A stretch of DNA of 64,000 bases from Gnetum montanum. Taxonomy: Eukaryota; Streptophyta; Gnetopsida; Gnetales; Gnetaceae. The notes beneath the pieces were generated by a model. The model made no database searches. It was not told the origin of the DNA and worked only from the letters and a program-made list of their open reading frames with translations. The stretch lies in NCBI GenBank assembly GCA_015680685.1, contig MNCI01008326.1, positions 449,505-513,504 of the forward strand, given 5' to 3'. Of the stretch, positions 1 through 9,779 are shown one piece after another; the first letter of the stretch is position 1, and each line of letters starts with the position of its first letter. The translations under genes and the position numbers were made by a program.

Positions 1-1100
1 GGTGGTGGATGTGTAAGGAACTAGATGATAAGTGGCTTTCACAATGTATAGTTCCTTTCAAAATGTCTAAAATTTAGCTTTTTGGGGTAAATGACTGGGA
101 TTATAATAAAGGACCTTGTCACCCGATTGTATGGTTACATTCCATATTTGTGAATCATGCCCATGTTTGGAGTAATGATTATGGACTTTACTACCCATAA
201 GTGCTACTAGCCAATTCTCATCTAAAATATTTAGGTTCATTAGATGTTCCTTTTTGGCTAAAATTAGATTAAGAAAAAGTTCACTAGCAGTAGCTAAACT
301 GTGAAGTTCTACCTAGATTGTAAGCATTGGCAACTTGTCATAGATCAACTTGTATGGTGTGTACCCTATAAGTAGTTTCTAGGATGTCCTATAGGCCCAT
401 AGAGCATCATTTAATTTAGTACTTCAATCTCATCTAAATTTACTAACTATTCTAGTGAGTATTTTAGTAATTTCACAGTTAGAAACTTTCGCTTGACCAT
501 TTTCTTGCGGATGATATGGTGTTGTTAGCTTATGGTTAACCTAAAGTTTTTGCATGAGTTTCTTAAAGGTAGCACCAGTGAAGTGGCTTCCATTATCTAA
601 TATAGGAATTCTTGGCACTCCAAATCTATTCATCACATGTTATTTGGAAAAAATTGGTAATTTTTATTACTGTATAGTCTTTTATTACTGCTACCACTAC
701 CCAATTTTTGTAGTAATCCATAGTTACAATAATATATGCTTTTTCATTTGACATTAGTTGAATAGAAAATCAGTCCCCTAGATATCAAAAGTTTTAGTGG
801 TTGTATCTAGTGTTGTGGCCCTTCATATGTAGCCATCATTCCTCCATCTCTTTGGCAACATTCACAAGATTATGAAAAAATATGGGAATCTCTAAATAAA
901 ATAGCCCAAAAGTAGCCTATCATCAGTAGTTTGAGTGTTGTTCTACATCCCAAACAGTAGTCATGACATGGGCCTTCATGGGCATCCTGTAAAACTCTCT
1001 ACTAGCCACTCTCTAGCACACATCATCTAATGAGCCTATCTACATAGATCTTGAATAGATTGTCATTGATTTCCATGTATCATTTTGCTTTGTGAAGGAA
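1..1100 (-). pseudogene. E1 integrase (broken, C-terminus outside window)
   Basis: From about 1000 downward the minus strand encodes the zinc-binding part (GYFWAILFRDSHIF then SCECCQRDGG near 820-900) and the catalytic core; the region around the third acidic residue reads TPYHPQENGQAKVSN near 480-530, where the expected Glu is Lys. NDALWAYRTS follows near 400. Bases 1-930 align well with the E2 integrase remnant at 14740-15665. Multiple stops show that the gene is dead. Confidence 0.8.
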
Positions 1101-1270
1101 TTACTCACATTGTTTTCTACTTCATTTAACAGGAAGTTCTTGTGTGATTATGTAAGTCAGGTACTATATGATCCATAGCTTCTTATTAAATCTACAACCT
1201 TTACTATTCTAATAAATAGATCCTAATCAAGAAATTGGTTTGATAAAGGTTCCACTTAGTTTTCTCAATC

Positions 1271-1700
1271 TCATTTCAACCTTGATAAATGGTCAACTAC
1301 TACATTTTCTATTCCATTCTTATCAATAATCATGATGTCAATCTCTTGAAGAATCATGAGCCATCTTATCACTTTAGGACTAACTACTGGTTTGTTCATA
1401 AGAAATTGGATGACACTATGATCGGTGTGGACATAGATTTGGTAATCAACCACATAGTGTTTGAACTTTTCAAGTGTGTACACAATGACCATAAGATCCT
1501 TATTAATTGTGGTGTAATTTAATTATGCTTTGGTGATGCTCTTGCTAGCACAGTATATGTAGTATGGTCTTTCTTAATCATCAAATTGTGTCAGTACTAT
1601 ACTAAGTGCATAGTTAGAAGCATCAGTCATGATATGAAAAGGCCTTTACCAATCTAGAGCTTGGAGGATTGTTGTCTCAACTAATTTTTTCTTTAGAGAA
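1271..1700 (-). pseudogene. E1 Ty3-type RNase H (partial open frame)
   Basis: A 73-codon open stretch (1271-1492) encodes YTLEKFKHYVV, then VHTDHSVIQFLMNK and the tail NGIENVVVDHLSRL, the C-terminal half of a Ty3/gypsy RNase H (the family pattern is EKFRxYL, TDHxALxxL, NxVADxLSR). The last catalytic Asp in VVVDHLSR is present. The N-terminal half lies up to about 1700 but is interrupted. It follows RT directly and precedes integrase, in canonical order. Confidence 0.8.
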
Positions 1701-1849
1701 TTGAATGCCTTTTCAAATTACTTGGTCCACTTGAAGGGTGCATCCTTCTTCATGAGTTCTACAAGGGGTTTAGCTATCTTTGAAGAGTTTTCAATTAATC
1801 TCCTATACTATCCCATATAGCCTAAAAAGGATATTACATATTTCACTAT

Positions 1850-2500
1850 ATATGGCCATTGAGTAATGTTTTGGATGACTCTGGTCTTCTTGGGATCTAC
1901 ATGTCTACCCTTCCAGAAGATTTTATGTCCTAGCATTATGCCTTCTTGGATCATAAGATGGCTCTTTTGCTAGTTGAGCTTGAGATTAGTTTTAACACAT
2001 CTCTTAAGTACCTACTCCAACTAGTCTAGTGCTTATTTGAAATCCAACCCATACATGGAAAAATCATCCATAAGGACTTCAACAGCATTGTGTATCTACT
2101 TCTAGATGATACTTAATACCAATCTTTGAAAACTTGCTAGTGCATTGCAAAGACCAAAGGACATCAATCTGTAGGCAAACATTCCACATGAATTGGTGAA
2201 CATGGTCTGCTCTTAGTCTTTAGGTACAATGTGGATTTGATTGTATCCACTGTACCCATCTAGAAAACAATAATATCATATCTTGAAATTGTGTTTGGAA
2301 CCTCATCAAATAATGGAAATGGAAAGTGATACTTAAACGTGGCTAAGTTCAACATCTAGAAGTTGATGTAGATGTGTCATTTGTCCCCCTTCTTTGGAAC
2401 TACCACTAAAGGATTGATCCATTCAATATCTACAATAGGATAGATGAATCCTACCTTTAACAATTTCTCCAATTGTTTCTTGACTACCTCCTTGAGTTTA
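1850..2500 (-). pseudogene. E1 reverse transcriptase (broken)
   Basis: Minus-strand translation gives INPLVVVPKKGDK followed by an in-frame TGA where Trp is expected, then MLNLATFKYHFPF, the fingers/palm region of Ty3/gypsy RT. The catalytic YxDD box reads LMDDFSMY at about 2048-2074; both aspartates are kept and Tyr is replaced. Several stops and at least two frameshifts separate these blocks. RT would copy the element RNA into DNA; this copy cannot be expressed. Confidence 0.75.
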
Positions 2501-3239
2501 GGATTAAGCCTTTATTGAGTTGGCATTTTGGTTTAATTATAAGATCAAGATAGATCTAGTGTTGAAAACTTCATGGATCAATTCTCATGATTTCATCATA
2601 AGACCATGCAAACGCTATAGGCTATTTGCTAAGTATTTCCAGTAGTCTTTTTTCTATTCTTTTTCTACATTGACATTGATAATCATCAACTTCTTGTTAT
2701 TCAAATATAGATATTCTAATGTTTCCAGTAGGGCTTTCAATTCCACCAGTTCCTGTTCCATTATGTTTGGAATCTCAAAGTATCCTTAATCTATTTCTTG
2801 TTCCTAATTATTTTGAGGGTAAGAGTGTCCTTTCCTTAGCTATTCTAACTTATCTATTTGTACAATGTAGGTACTAATGATTTGTTCTTTTGATTCTATG
2901 TACTTGTTGGATTAAGTTTCTTTAGTTATAATTAGCCACTGGATGCCCTTTTATTGAGTGGCTACTACATATAGACAATTTTGCATACATCTTGTTTTGA
3001 CACATCTATTACATACCTTATTCTCCTCTTGTTTGATAGCCCAAATTCTTCACATGCAATTGCACCCATTATTGTTGTATGTGATATATGAAACTCTTCA
3101 TCTTTGTATAATTCTAGCTTCATTCTCCTTGGAAATTTCTAATGACAAATCATGTATTCCAAACTTAGCATCCACACTGCTAATCCAAGCTCTACCATGA
3201 TATTTGGGAATTTTCCCTTGTATTTTCCTATGATAATGA

Positions 3240-3440
3240 CTAGCAAATCAGTAGGGTAAAACCAACTACTAATATTAGTAATAACATCATCCACTTATCC
3301 AAGTGGAGCTATGATTGACTAGTTCACAAGCTCTAGAAAATGTTACTATTCTAGGCTAATACATGTCTTGAGATATCAGGTTTACCCTAGATCTAGAATC
3401 TAGTAGAGGTTTACATGGCTTTTATCTTGCTATTTGGAGA
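3240..3440 (-). pseudogene. E1 aspartic protease (fragment)
   Basis: The minus strand reads KPCKPLLDSRSRVNLISQDMY, the active-site loop of a retroelement aspartic protease; the usual DSG/DTG triad is DSR here, so the loop is mutated. E5 carries the related KPCKALLDSCSRVNLI at 52110-52165, which supports the assignment. The domain would cleave the Gag-Pol polyprotein. It lies between the basic Gag tail and the linker to RT, as in other Ty3/gypsy elements. Confidence 0.65.
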
Positions 3441-3479
3441 TAAACTAAAGGACTTCCTCAATTAATTTGCTTTGATGGA

Positions 3480-6046
3480 AGAGCCCCTACCTTAATCAAA
3501 TGAGTTATTATCTGATTTACCATGATAGTTGTGACATTTGAACTTGATGAAGTCAAACTACTACTACATTAAGAAGGACTTGATGTAGATGGGATGGAAT
3601 TAGACATGTTTCCCATTTGCTGAGTCCTTTCTAGAATTGTTCTTAAGAATGGTTGTTTCTTGGGTTGAGGCTTAGTGGTGGCCATCTTTCCATGCAGATT
3701 AACTACCCTAGTAACATTCTTTTGTTATGGTTTTGATAGTAGATCCTCCTACATAATAGGAGGTGGAATTAGTGGTAGAGGATTTAGGTGCTAATAAAAA
3801 TGACTAGTTATTTGTGGATGCACATGTGTTTGGATCATTCCTTGGAGGCATCAATCTATGGTATTCTACTAGATATAATTGTGGGATCTAAAAAATAGCA
3901 TTACTAATTGATATTGGAAATTCGACAAAATATCCATATGGTTCTAGTTATCTTTATGGATATTATTGGTGGGGTGATGGCATAGCGCATGATTGAAGCT
4001 ATTGCCATTATTGATAATAGTTCTATTGTGGTTGTGGTAAAGCTCCACTAGGATAATACATTCATTAGAGGTTCTATCAGTAGTTACCTTGAGGATAAGA
4101 TAACTGTTTAGGCATTTGTCTTTTAGAAAATTTGGGATTGAGTGCATATGCCCCTATCTCTTGCAAATGTGCCATGGCTAGTTAACATTTCTTGGGATGT
4201 TTGTACTAACACACAGTGCAACCTTCCTTATATATGAAGCTAGTGTTTGAGCACTCAACCATTGAAGTAGCTTTACCTTTTTGTCTAGATTCTTTCATCT
4301 TCCTATACTTACCTTTTCCAATGTCTCTCTCGGTTCTTTCCTTCATAATCTTTAATGAAATTACAAATTTCTCATCAATAAAATTCCACATTTTCTTTAC
4401 TTTGGTTGCAATGTCACATATAGATTTTTGGATTGGTAGAGTATTTTTCTAGCTAGCTTGATCAAATGTTTCCTCCTCTTGTGTATCATAGACTTCTGCA
4501 TCTTTCTTTCAAATTGAGGGATCTATGTTATACTCTTTAGCTAATTCCCTTTGTCTTAGCTCATCCTCTTCCTTTGCCACTTGATCAATTAGCCTTTGGA
4601 TGCAATGGATGGTCATTTTTTATAACCTAGCTTGGGTGTAAACTAAAAGAGTATCTTTGGTTTTTCTTTGTAGCCCATCTATAATGTGCCTGAGCTATTC
4701 CATTGGTGAAAATTTTTGGCATGGAAATTTATGCAATAGTGAATAGTATCTACCCATTATTGCATCAAGGATTTCATGAGTCCCTTACTTCCATCCTTGG
4801 ATTTTTTTTCTTAAGTTGGACACTCATGAATAGGTTTGATATTTATCATTAAAGAGTTTGAGCATTGCACTCTAGCATTTAATTGATCTAGGTCTAGTGA
4901 CCTATACTAGCTCTCTACCTCCTTCACAAGTGTTATGGGAAAAAATTTAAATTTTTCTAATAACTTTCAATGTTTTGTAGGGCACAGGCATTGTGCAAAA
5001 CTTGAAGGTAATGCTTTGGATTAGCATTATAGCCACGTTAAAATCTTAGCATGTTGTTCATGTCTAGCCGTTTAATTTGGCTATCCCTTACATGCCTGGT
5101 TAGGATGTGAATAGCTTCCTAAATATTGATCATACAACAATTTACCATTAGGGGTTCATCATCTTGATTACGTTCTTGTGCTCTATTGTAGTAGTAAATC
5201 CTTCTATGCTCATCACTTTGATGATTTCTATGATCCCTTCATTTGTGCTACTCATATTATTCATCTTCCAAATCAGAGTATCTTGAATACCAACCATGAT
5301 GATCATGGTGGTCATGAGTTCTCCTCTCTTCCTTGTCATAATCCTTGTATCTTTGCCTCCTTATTTTAGAGTTTCCTAATGATCATGATGATGCAAATGA
5401 GACAGTGGAAGAATGGTTCTCTCTTGTTCTCTTATGATGGCTCTAATGTTAATCTCTATGGGAGTTAGTAGGAATTCTTGGCCTTGGATCCTGCTTGTGC
5501 CTTGAGTCTTTAACTTCTTGCATGATCTTCTCTACTATTTTAGAGCTTAATTTAATTTTTATAGGTTCAGCTAGCTAAATGATAGGTATTTGTTATTGGA
5601 ACACATGGTTGTCATGGATCTGTTTAGCAATAATGCATCTCCATCAAGCTCCTGCAAGAAAATAGTAGAATGGATTATTTTCCCTTTGTCTTGTTCATGC
5701 CTTACCTTCATGGAATGGTTCTTCTTTAACTACTCATTAGTAGATTCATATGGATGAGCCATGTATTTTGTTTCATGATACCCTCTAATTGCTTCACTTG
5801 GTTTCATTTCCTTGAGAGTAGTTTGGAGCATTATGGGTGTTAAATGTTTCGGTGGTAGAACAATGTGCCCTTGCAGATCTCTCCACCTGAGTTGCCTATC
5901 TTGAAGAAAGATGAATAGTAAGGATCACTAGAAGAATATGATATCCTTGTTTGCATCAGCTTACTCTAGTCTTCTTCTTCTTCAATTCTATTACTTCTTC
6001 CCCTTAGTTCATTGGCAGGTGATATGATATTCTTGTTTAAAGCCAT
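3480..6046 (-). pseudogene. gag: E1 gag (broken)
   Basis: The start is the ATG at 6046, which opens MALNKNIISPANELRGRSN followed by a Glu-rich run; an in-frame TAG already sits at codon 27. The middle part encodes MWNFIDEKF and, near 4170-4220, a CCHC-like knuckle CTVCxYKHPKKC, followed by AYALNPKFSK and YPQGNY. The same series of motifs recurs in E5 (MWDSLDEKF, ICQYEHPKIC, YALNSKFNK, YPKGNY), which shows they are real Gag and nucleocapsid features. Gag would form the virus-like particle and bind the element RNA. Frames are broken by many TAG/TAA stops and indels. The C-terminal stretch (about 3480-3690) is rich in Lys, Gln and Pro and leads straight into protease. Confidence 0.7.
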
Positions 6047-6091
6047 GTTATATGTTTTAGATGTTTATTTTAACTGTTCTTTTCATAGTAA

Positions 6092-6975
6092 TCCAACACC
6101 CAACCATATGAGAAGCAAGTATTCACATGTAGCCTAGTTAGATTCTGTGGACAAGGTAATGTGATTATATTAGTAATTGGTTTAAGTTCATGATCGTTGT
6201 CTTCCCATGTGAGTTAGTAAAATCTATGTGTATGGTTTAACTCACAATGAGGTGTATGATAATTGATGTCATGTGGGCCATCTTACTTCTAGTAAACATA
6301 AGGTAAGTGAAAGTGATTCCTAGGTCTAAGTAAATGGTAAATGAATCTACTCTAGCCTAGGCGATGAACATCTATTCTTAACTCTCCACATACATCTTGT
6401 ACTTATGTAATCATTACCAGGATTACCAAGTACCTCGCTACTAGTTGAATCAAGGGATAATACTATTGGGTTACTAAATGATCACACTTTATGCTTGAAA
6501 CCAATCATATCTATTTTTCTTAACAACAGTAAAAGTAAAGTTCATGGAAAAGTAAACAATCACTAAGAAAACAATAATTAGTAGCCTCAGTGAAAATAAT
6601 AAACATTATTCTATGTAGACAGTAAAGAAAATAAGTGGATGTTGTAATGGTAAAAAGTAATCTTGATATTTATCTCCATTTTAACTTATGTCCAAGTACA
6701 ATATGCTCAAATAAAGACTATGTATAATCACTCAACACCATACTATGGGCACTTACTTTATGACTAAACTATGAAAATAAACTACAAGAGTTTTGGTAAG
6801 GGTGGAATGAAATTGTTGTTGGACCATGCACCTAGATGACATATTTATAGGCTTGCATGTGCCCATGAAATTGGATGTTCAACATTGTAGCTTGTCCCCT
6901 AATATTGGGAATTCGATATTGTAGCTTTGATATCAGATGCCCAATACCATAGCCATGTAAAAACTTAATTTATCA
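6092..6975 (-). repeat. E1 5' LTR (about 884 bp)
   Basis: This segment aligns over its whole length with 8741-9613, which fixes both ends. On the minus strand it starts TGATAAATTAAG at 6975 and ends near 6092, where the expected CA reads GA after mutation. A TATA box (TATAAATAT on the minus strand, plus positions 6841-6849) lies about 125 bp from the 5' end, so U3 is short. No convincing tRNA primer site is visible just inside 6092; the sequence there reads TTACTATGAAAAG. The gag start codon follows about 46 bases downstream. Confidence 0.75.
6841..6849 (-). promoter_or_regulatory. TATA box of E1 LTR
   Basis: TATAAATAT on the minus strand in the LTR, preceded by GC-richer sequence (AAGCC). 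The matching site in the E2 LTR near 9472-9482 has decayed to TATTAATA. The position fits the U3/R border of an 880-bp LTR. Confidence 0.55.
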
Positions 6976-6984
6976 GTAGGTAAT

Positions 6985-7707
6985 TGTTAGTATTAAAAGT
7001 AGGGTATGGGCTTGGTTAGGGAACTATTTTTCTAGGGTTCAAGTGTGTTAAGGGTGGAATAGGTGGGATTGCCTATAGAGTAGGGCTATGTCACCATCTT
7101 TATGAAGTTCTATGGGAGCTTGTGGATTCCAAGGAAAATATTATTTACTAGAAAGAGACCACTGGCTATGGGTGAGAGGCTAATAGCTAGAGGAATTATG
7201 ATCAAAGTCATGTGAATGAGCTGAGGGTGGAAGATAATGTGGCCATGAAGATAGGGTACACATCGTTATGTGGGTTCAGTAAGAAAGCAAGCCCTTGAGA
7301 GAAAGTAAAAGCCAACGAAGGCATGTGGTTGGAATCCATGTCAATAGTCTAATCCAATCGAAAAAAAATCCTATTAAAAGATAGGGAGAATATATAAATA
7401 GAACTCTTGGTCCTTCACTTTGGTAAAGAAGACTAAGTGTAGGGACATGAGTAAAGAAATAGTAATGAGAAAGAGAACTTTGACCAATTCTCTTAGCCTT
7501 CATTCATATGTATGTGATTTGTTTGCTTGAGTGTAGTAAGGACTAGATTAGATCTTTTATCTATTTTTGGGAGTATTTGTGCTTTCTTTCTACTTGTAAA
7601 GTTTACTTTTAAGCAAGAATAAAAATTTTACTTTTCCTTTCTTGTTCAAATTAGCTTGGTTTTGGAATTGAGAGAGCTTGGATTAGGGAATCCAAGGATG
7701 CTTCTCA
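6985..7707 (+). repeat. E6 5' LTR (single copy in window)
   Basis: It begins TGTTAGTATTA at 6985 and probably ends at the CA of CTTCTCA at 7707, a few bases before the PBS. Inside are a TATA box (7391-7400) and an AATAAA signal (7618-7623), giving a plausible U3-R-U5 layout of 723 bp. With no partner copy in the window the ends are inferred from TG/CA and the PBS only. Confidence 0.5.
7391..7400 (+). promoter_or_regulatory. TATA box of E6 LTR
   Basis: TATATAAATA lies about 400 bases into the LTR, and the AATAAA site follows about 220 bases downstream, as expected for a U3/R promoter. Confidence 0.5.
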
Positions 7708-7713
7708 TTAGAT

Positions 7714-7725
7714 TATTATCAGAGT
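7714..7725 (+). promoter_or_regulatory. E6 primer binding site, tRNA-iMet type, decayed
   Basis: TATTATCAGAGT differs from the usual plant initiator-Met primer site TGGTATCAGAGC at three positions. It lies six bases after the proposed LTR end. The B copy at 45868 has the intact version of the same site. Confidence 0.5.
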
Positions 7726-8067
7726 GCTTGGAATTGAAGATAAATATATGCAAGTGAATGATTCTCACCTCAATTACAAAGAATCATTTTAAATTTTGAA
7801 GCTTGGTGAATTCTCTCTGGTTACTTATTTCACTCATTCTAGGATTTGAAAATTTTCCTTTAGTCTCTACGTTTGTCATACCTTTTAAGAATTTAAAGAT
7901 ATGTGCAAAACTGGACACACATTGGCTTATAATAACTAGAGCTTAAAGATCTTAAACTCATTTTCCTTAAGATATGAGTATTCTTAGTTTCATTCCTTTA
8001 GAAATCTTGAATATTTCACTTTTTTTGTAGAATTTTATGAAAATTTCCTTTTTGTTCATTTCCCATC

Positions 8068-8418
8068 ATGCCTTTAAAGAAGAAGATAGTTCAAGCTTTA
8101 TTAAGAGATATGAATCACATGAGAAATTCTCTCAAGCTCATTGTTGAGAAATTAGAAAAGCTAGAAAAGAAAAAAGGACATGCCTCTTTACCAAAAGCAT
8201 TTAAGAAAGGGAATAATTCAAGTACTTCTTCATCAAGACCTTCTTCAATATATTCTTTCATGCCATCCCTTGAAGATGATCTTGCTTTTGGAAATGAAGA
8301 CTTCAGAAATGATGAAGATCAAGATGACACCTTTTTTCATGCTCATAATATTGAGAATAAGTCTCTAGGATTCATCTTTCTAACAAAAGGAAAGAAGGAA
8401 CTCTCTTATAATCATTAA
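8068..8418 (+). pseudogene. gag: E6 gag N-terminal part (116 codons, open)
   Basis: An open frame 350 bases downstream of the PBS encodes 116 residues: a basic start (MPLKKKIVQALLRDMNHMRN), a helical Lys/Glu segment likely to form a coiled coil (residues 20-40), a Ser-rich linker and an acidic tail (EDQDD). Position and composition suit a retrotransposon Gag N-terminus, but no diagnostic motif is present. The frame ends at a TAA and no further gag is seen, so the gene is truncated. Alternative: a chance open frame in an untranslated leader. Confidence 0.4.
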
Positions 8419-8420
8419 AG

Positions 8421-8740
8421 GAAGCAAGGTGAATGAATTGAGGCTATATAACATCCCTAGTAATTTTCTATAAAATCCTATAAATAACTAATAGAGATGT
8501 AATGAAATCCCAAGGATATGGATTTAGCCTTGATTTACTAATTAGAAGAAAGGCTACAAAATATTTAAAATTATTGATCAAAAACATAAATATAGTAATG
8601 TAGTATGACATGATAACATTTTAAAATACTAGCACACATAATTAAATAAAATTGGTTTTAATGAAAATTGGAGTTTTGTGTAGCCAGAAAAAGATAAATG
8701 TTTAAAAATTTCACTAGGTGCATGATGAGTAGGGAAGTAA
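8421..8740. other. Unassigned AT-rich stretch
   Basis: No open frame or repeat that I recognise. It separates the E6 gag fragment from the E2 3' LTR; the last five bases (AGTAA, 8736-8740) would be the target-site copy next to E2, but the same five bases also precede the E1 LTR at 6087-6091, so they may be a chance match. Confidence 0.4.
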
Positions 8741-9613
8741 TGCAACACTCAACCATAGAAGTCATAGGTGTTCATGCATGACCGGATCATTATCTATAGA
8801 TGAGGCAATATGAGTATGCTAGTAATTAGATCAAATTCAAGATCATTATCTTCTGAAGTTGAGGTAGCGTAGTCTATATGTATGGTTTAGCTCACAGTGA
8901 GGTATATCATATGTTGATGTTAATAATCCATTTCTCCTAGCAAATATAGTAAAGTAAAAATAGTTTCTAATTCTAAGGAAAATAGTAAATGAATCTAATC
9001 TATTCTATAGTAATGGATATCTAGTCCTAGTTTATCATACATTTCATGGACTCATGTAGTCATCACTAGGATTACGAAGTGTACCACTACTAGGCATACC
9101 AAGTGATACAACTACTAGATTACTAAACAACTACACTTAGCACTTAAAACTAGTTGTATTCATACCACTTACTTTTAACATGTAAAGTAAAATGACACTA
9201 AAGTAAATAATTAAGTAAGGAAAATAAGAATAATTAGTTTAAGTAAATAGAATAAAAACTAAGTTGATGTTACAATGATGATAAGTAATCTTGATCTTTA
9301 TTACTAGTCATGAACTGTGTCTAAGTACAATCCACTCGAATAAAGACTCTGTACAATCACTTAACACCACACTTTGGGCATACATTGCTAAGTGCTAAAT
9401 ACTAAATTCATGAAAATAAGATGAAAGAGTTTTGCTACGAGAAAATCAAATATATTATACATCCATGCACCTAAGTGCTATATTAATAGGCTAGCATGCA
9501 TCCCATGATATGCATATATGATGACATAGCTAGTGTTTCAATATCAAAGCTATGATATTCAATCTATGATATCAAATATACAATATCATAGTCAAGCAAA
9601 AATTGATTTATCA
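8741..9613 (-). repeat. E2 3' LTR (873 bp)
   Basis: It begins TGATAAATCAA on the minus strand at 9613 and ends TGTTGCA at 8741, with proper TG...CA ends. It aligns end to end with the E1 LTR (6092-6975), though with many substitutions. Just upstream in element orientation lies CTTGAGGATGAG (plus 9641-9652), a degenerate purine-rich tract. Confidence 0.75.
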
Positions 9614-9779
9614 TGCCCTGACAACTAATTGAAAACTCATCCTCAAGTTAAAACAATATGAGGATAGATTTTGTTATAAAAATGGGAGGTATATTTACAT
9701 AACATTATTTACATGACACTAAATTTCATAGTGGTGTTTTACAAAATTGAAAAAAGGCATGAAAAGATAACAAAACCAA

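Larger units (their letters stand above)
1..6975 (-). mobile_element. E1: Athila-like Ty3/gypsy LTR retrotransposon, 3' end outside window
   Basis: Reading from 6975 down to 1 on the minus strand gives 5' LTR, gag, protease, RT, RNase H and integrase in the Ty3/gypsy order. The integrase reads TPYHPQENGQAKVSN and NDALWAYRTS and the RT reads MDDFS, which from family knowledge point to the Athila/Tat side of Ty3/gypsy rather than the chromoviruses. All domains carry stops and frameshifts, so the element is dead. The window starts inside the C-terminal part of integrase, so the 3' region and 3' LTR are not visible. E2 and E5 in this window belong to the same lineage, judging from shared LTR, Gag and integrase sequence. 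Pine Athila-like families (for example Gymny, from memory) are a possible match that I cannot test here. Confidence 0.8.
6985..8420 (+). mobile_element. E6: plus-strand LTR retrotransposon fragment (LTR, PBS, gag start)
   Basis: This stretch lies between the 5' LTR of E1 and the 3' LTR of E2 and runs in the opposite direction. It holds a complete-looking LTR, a decayed initiator-Met tRNA primer site and the beginning of a gag frame, then stops being recognisable at about 8420. It is probably the 5' end of an older element split or truncated by E1 and E2. No second LTR is visible in the window. Confidence 0.55.

Noticed and set aside
7276-7503. Minus-strand open frame of 75 codons
   Set aside because: Lies inside the E6 LTR on the strand opposite to its TATA box and AATAAA signal; no family features.
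6087-8740. E1 and E2 LTRs as the two ends of one short element with AGTAA target duplication
   Set aside because: AGTAA lies on the left side of both LTRs, not on opposite sides, and coding regions show E1 extends left and E2 extends right; the match is probably chance.
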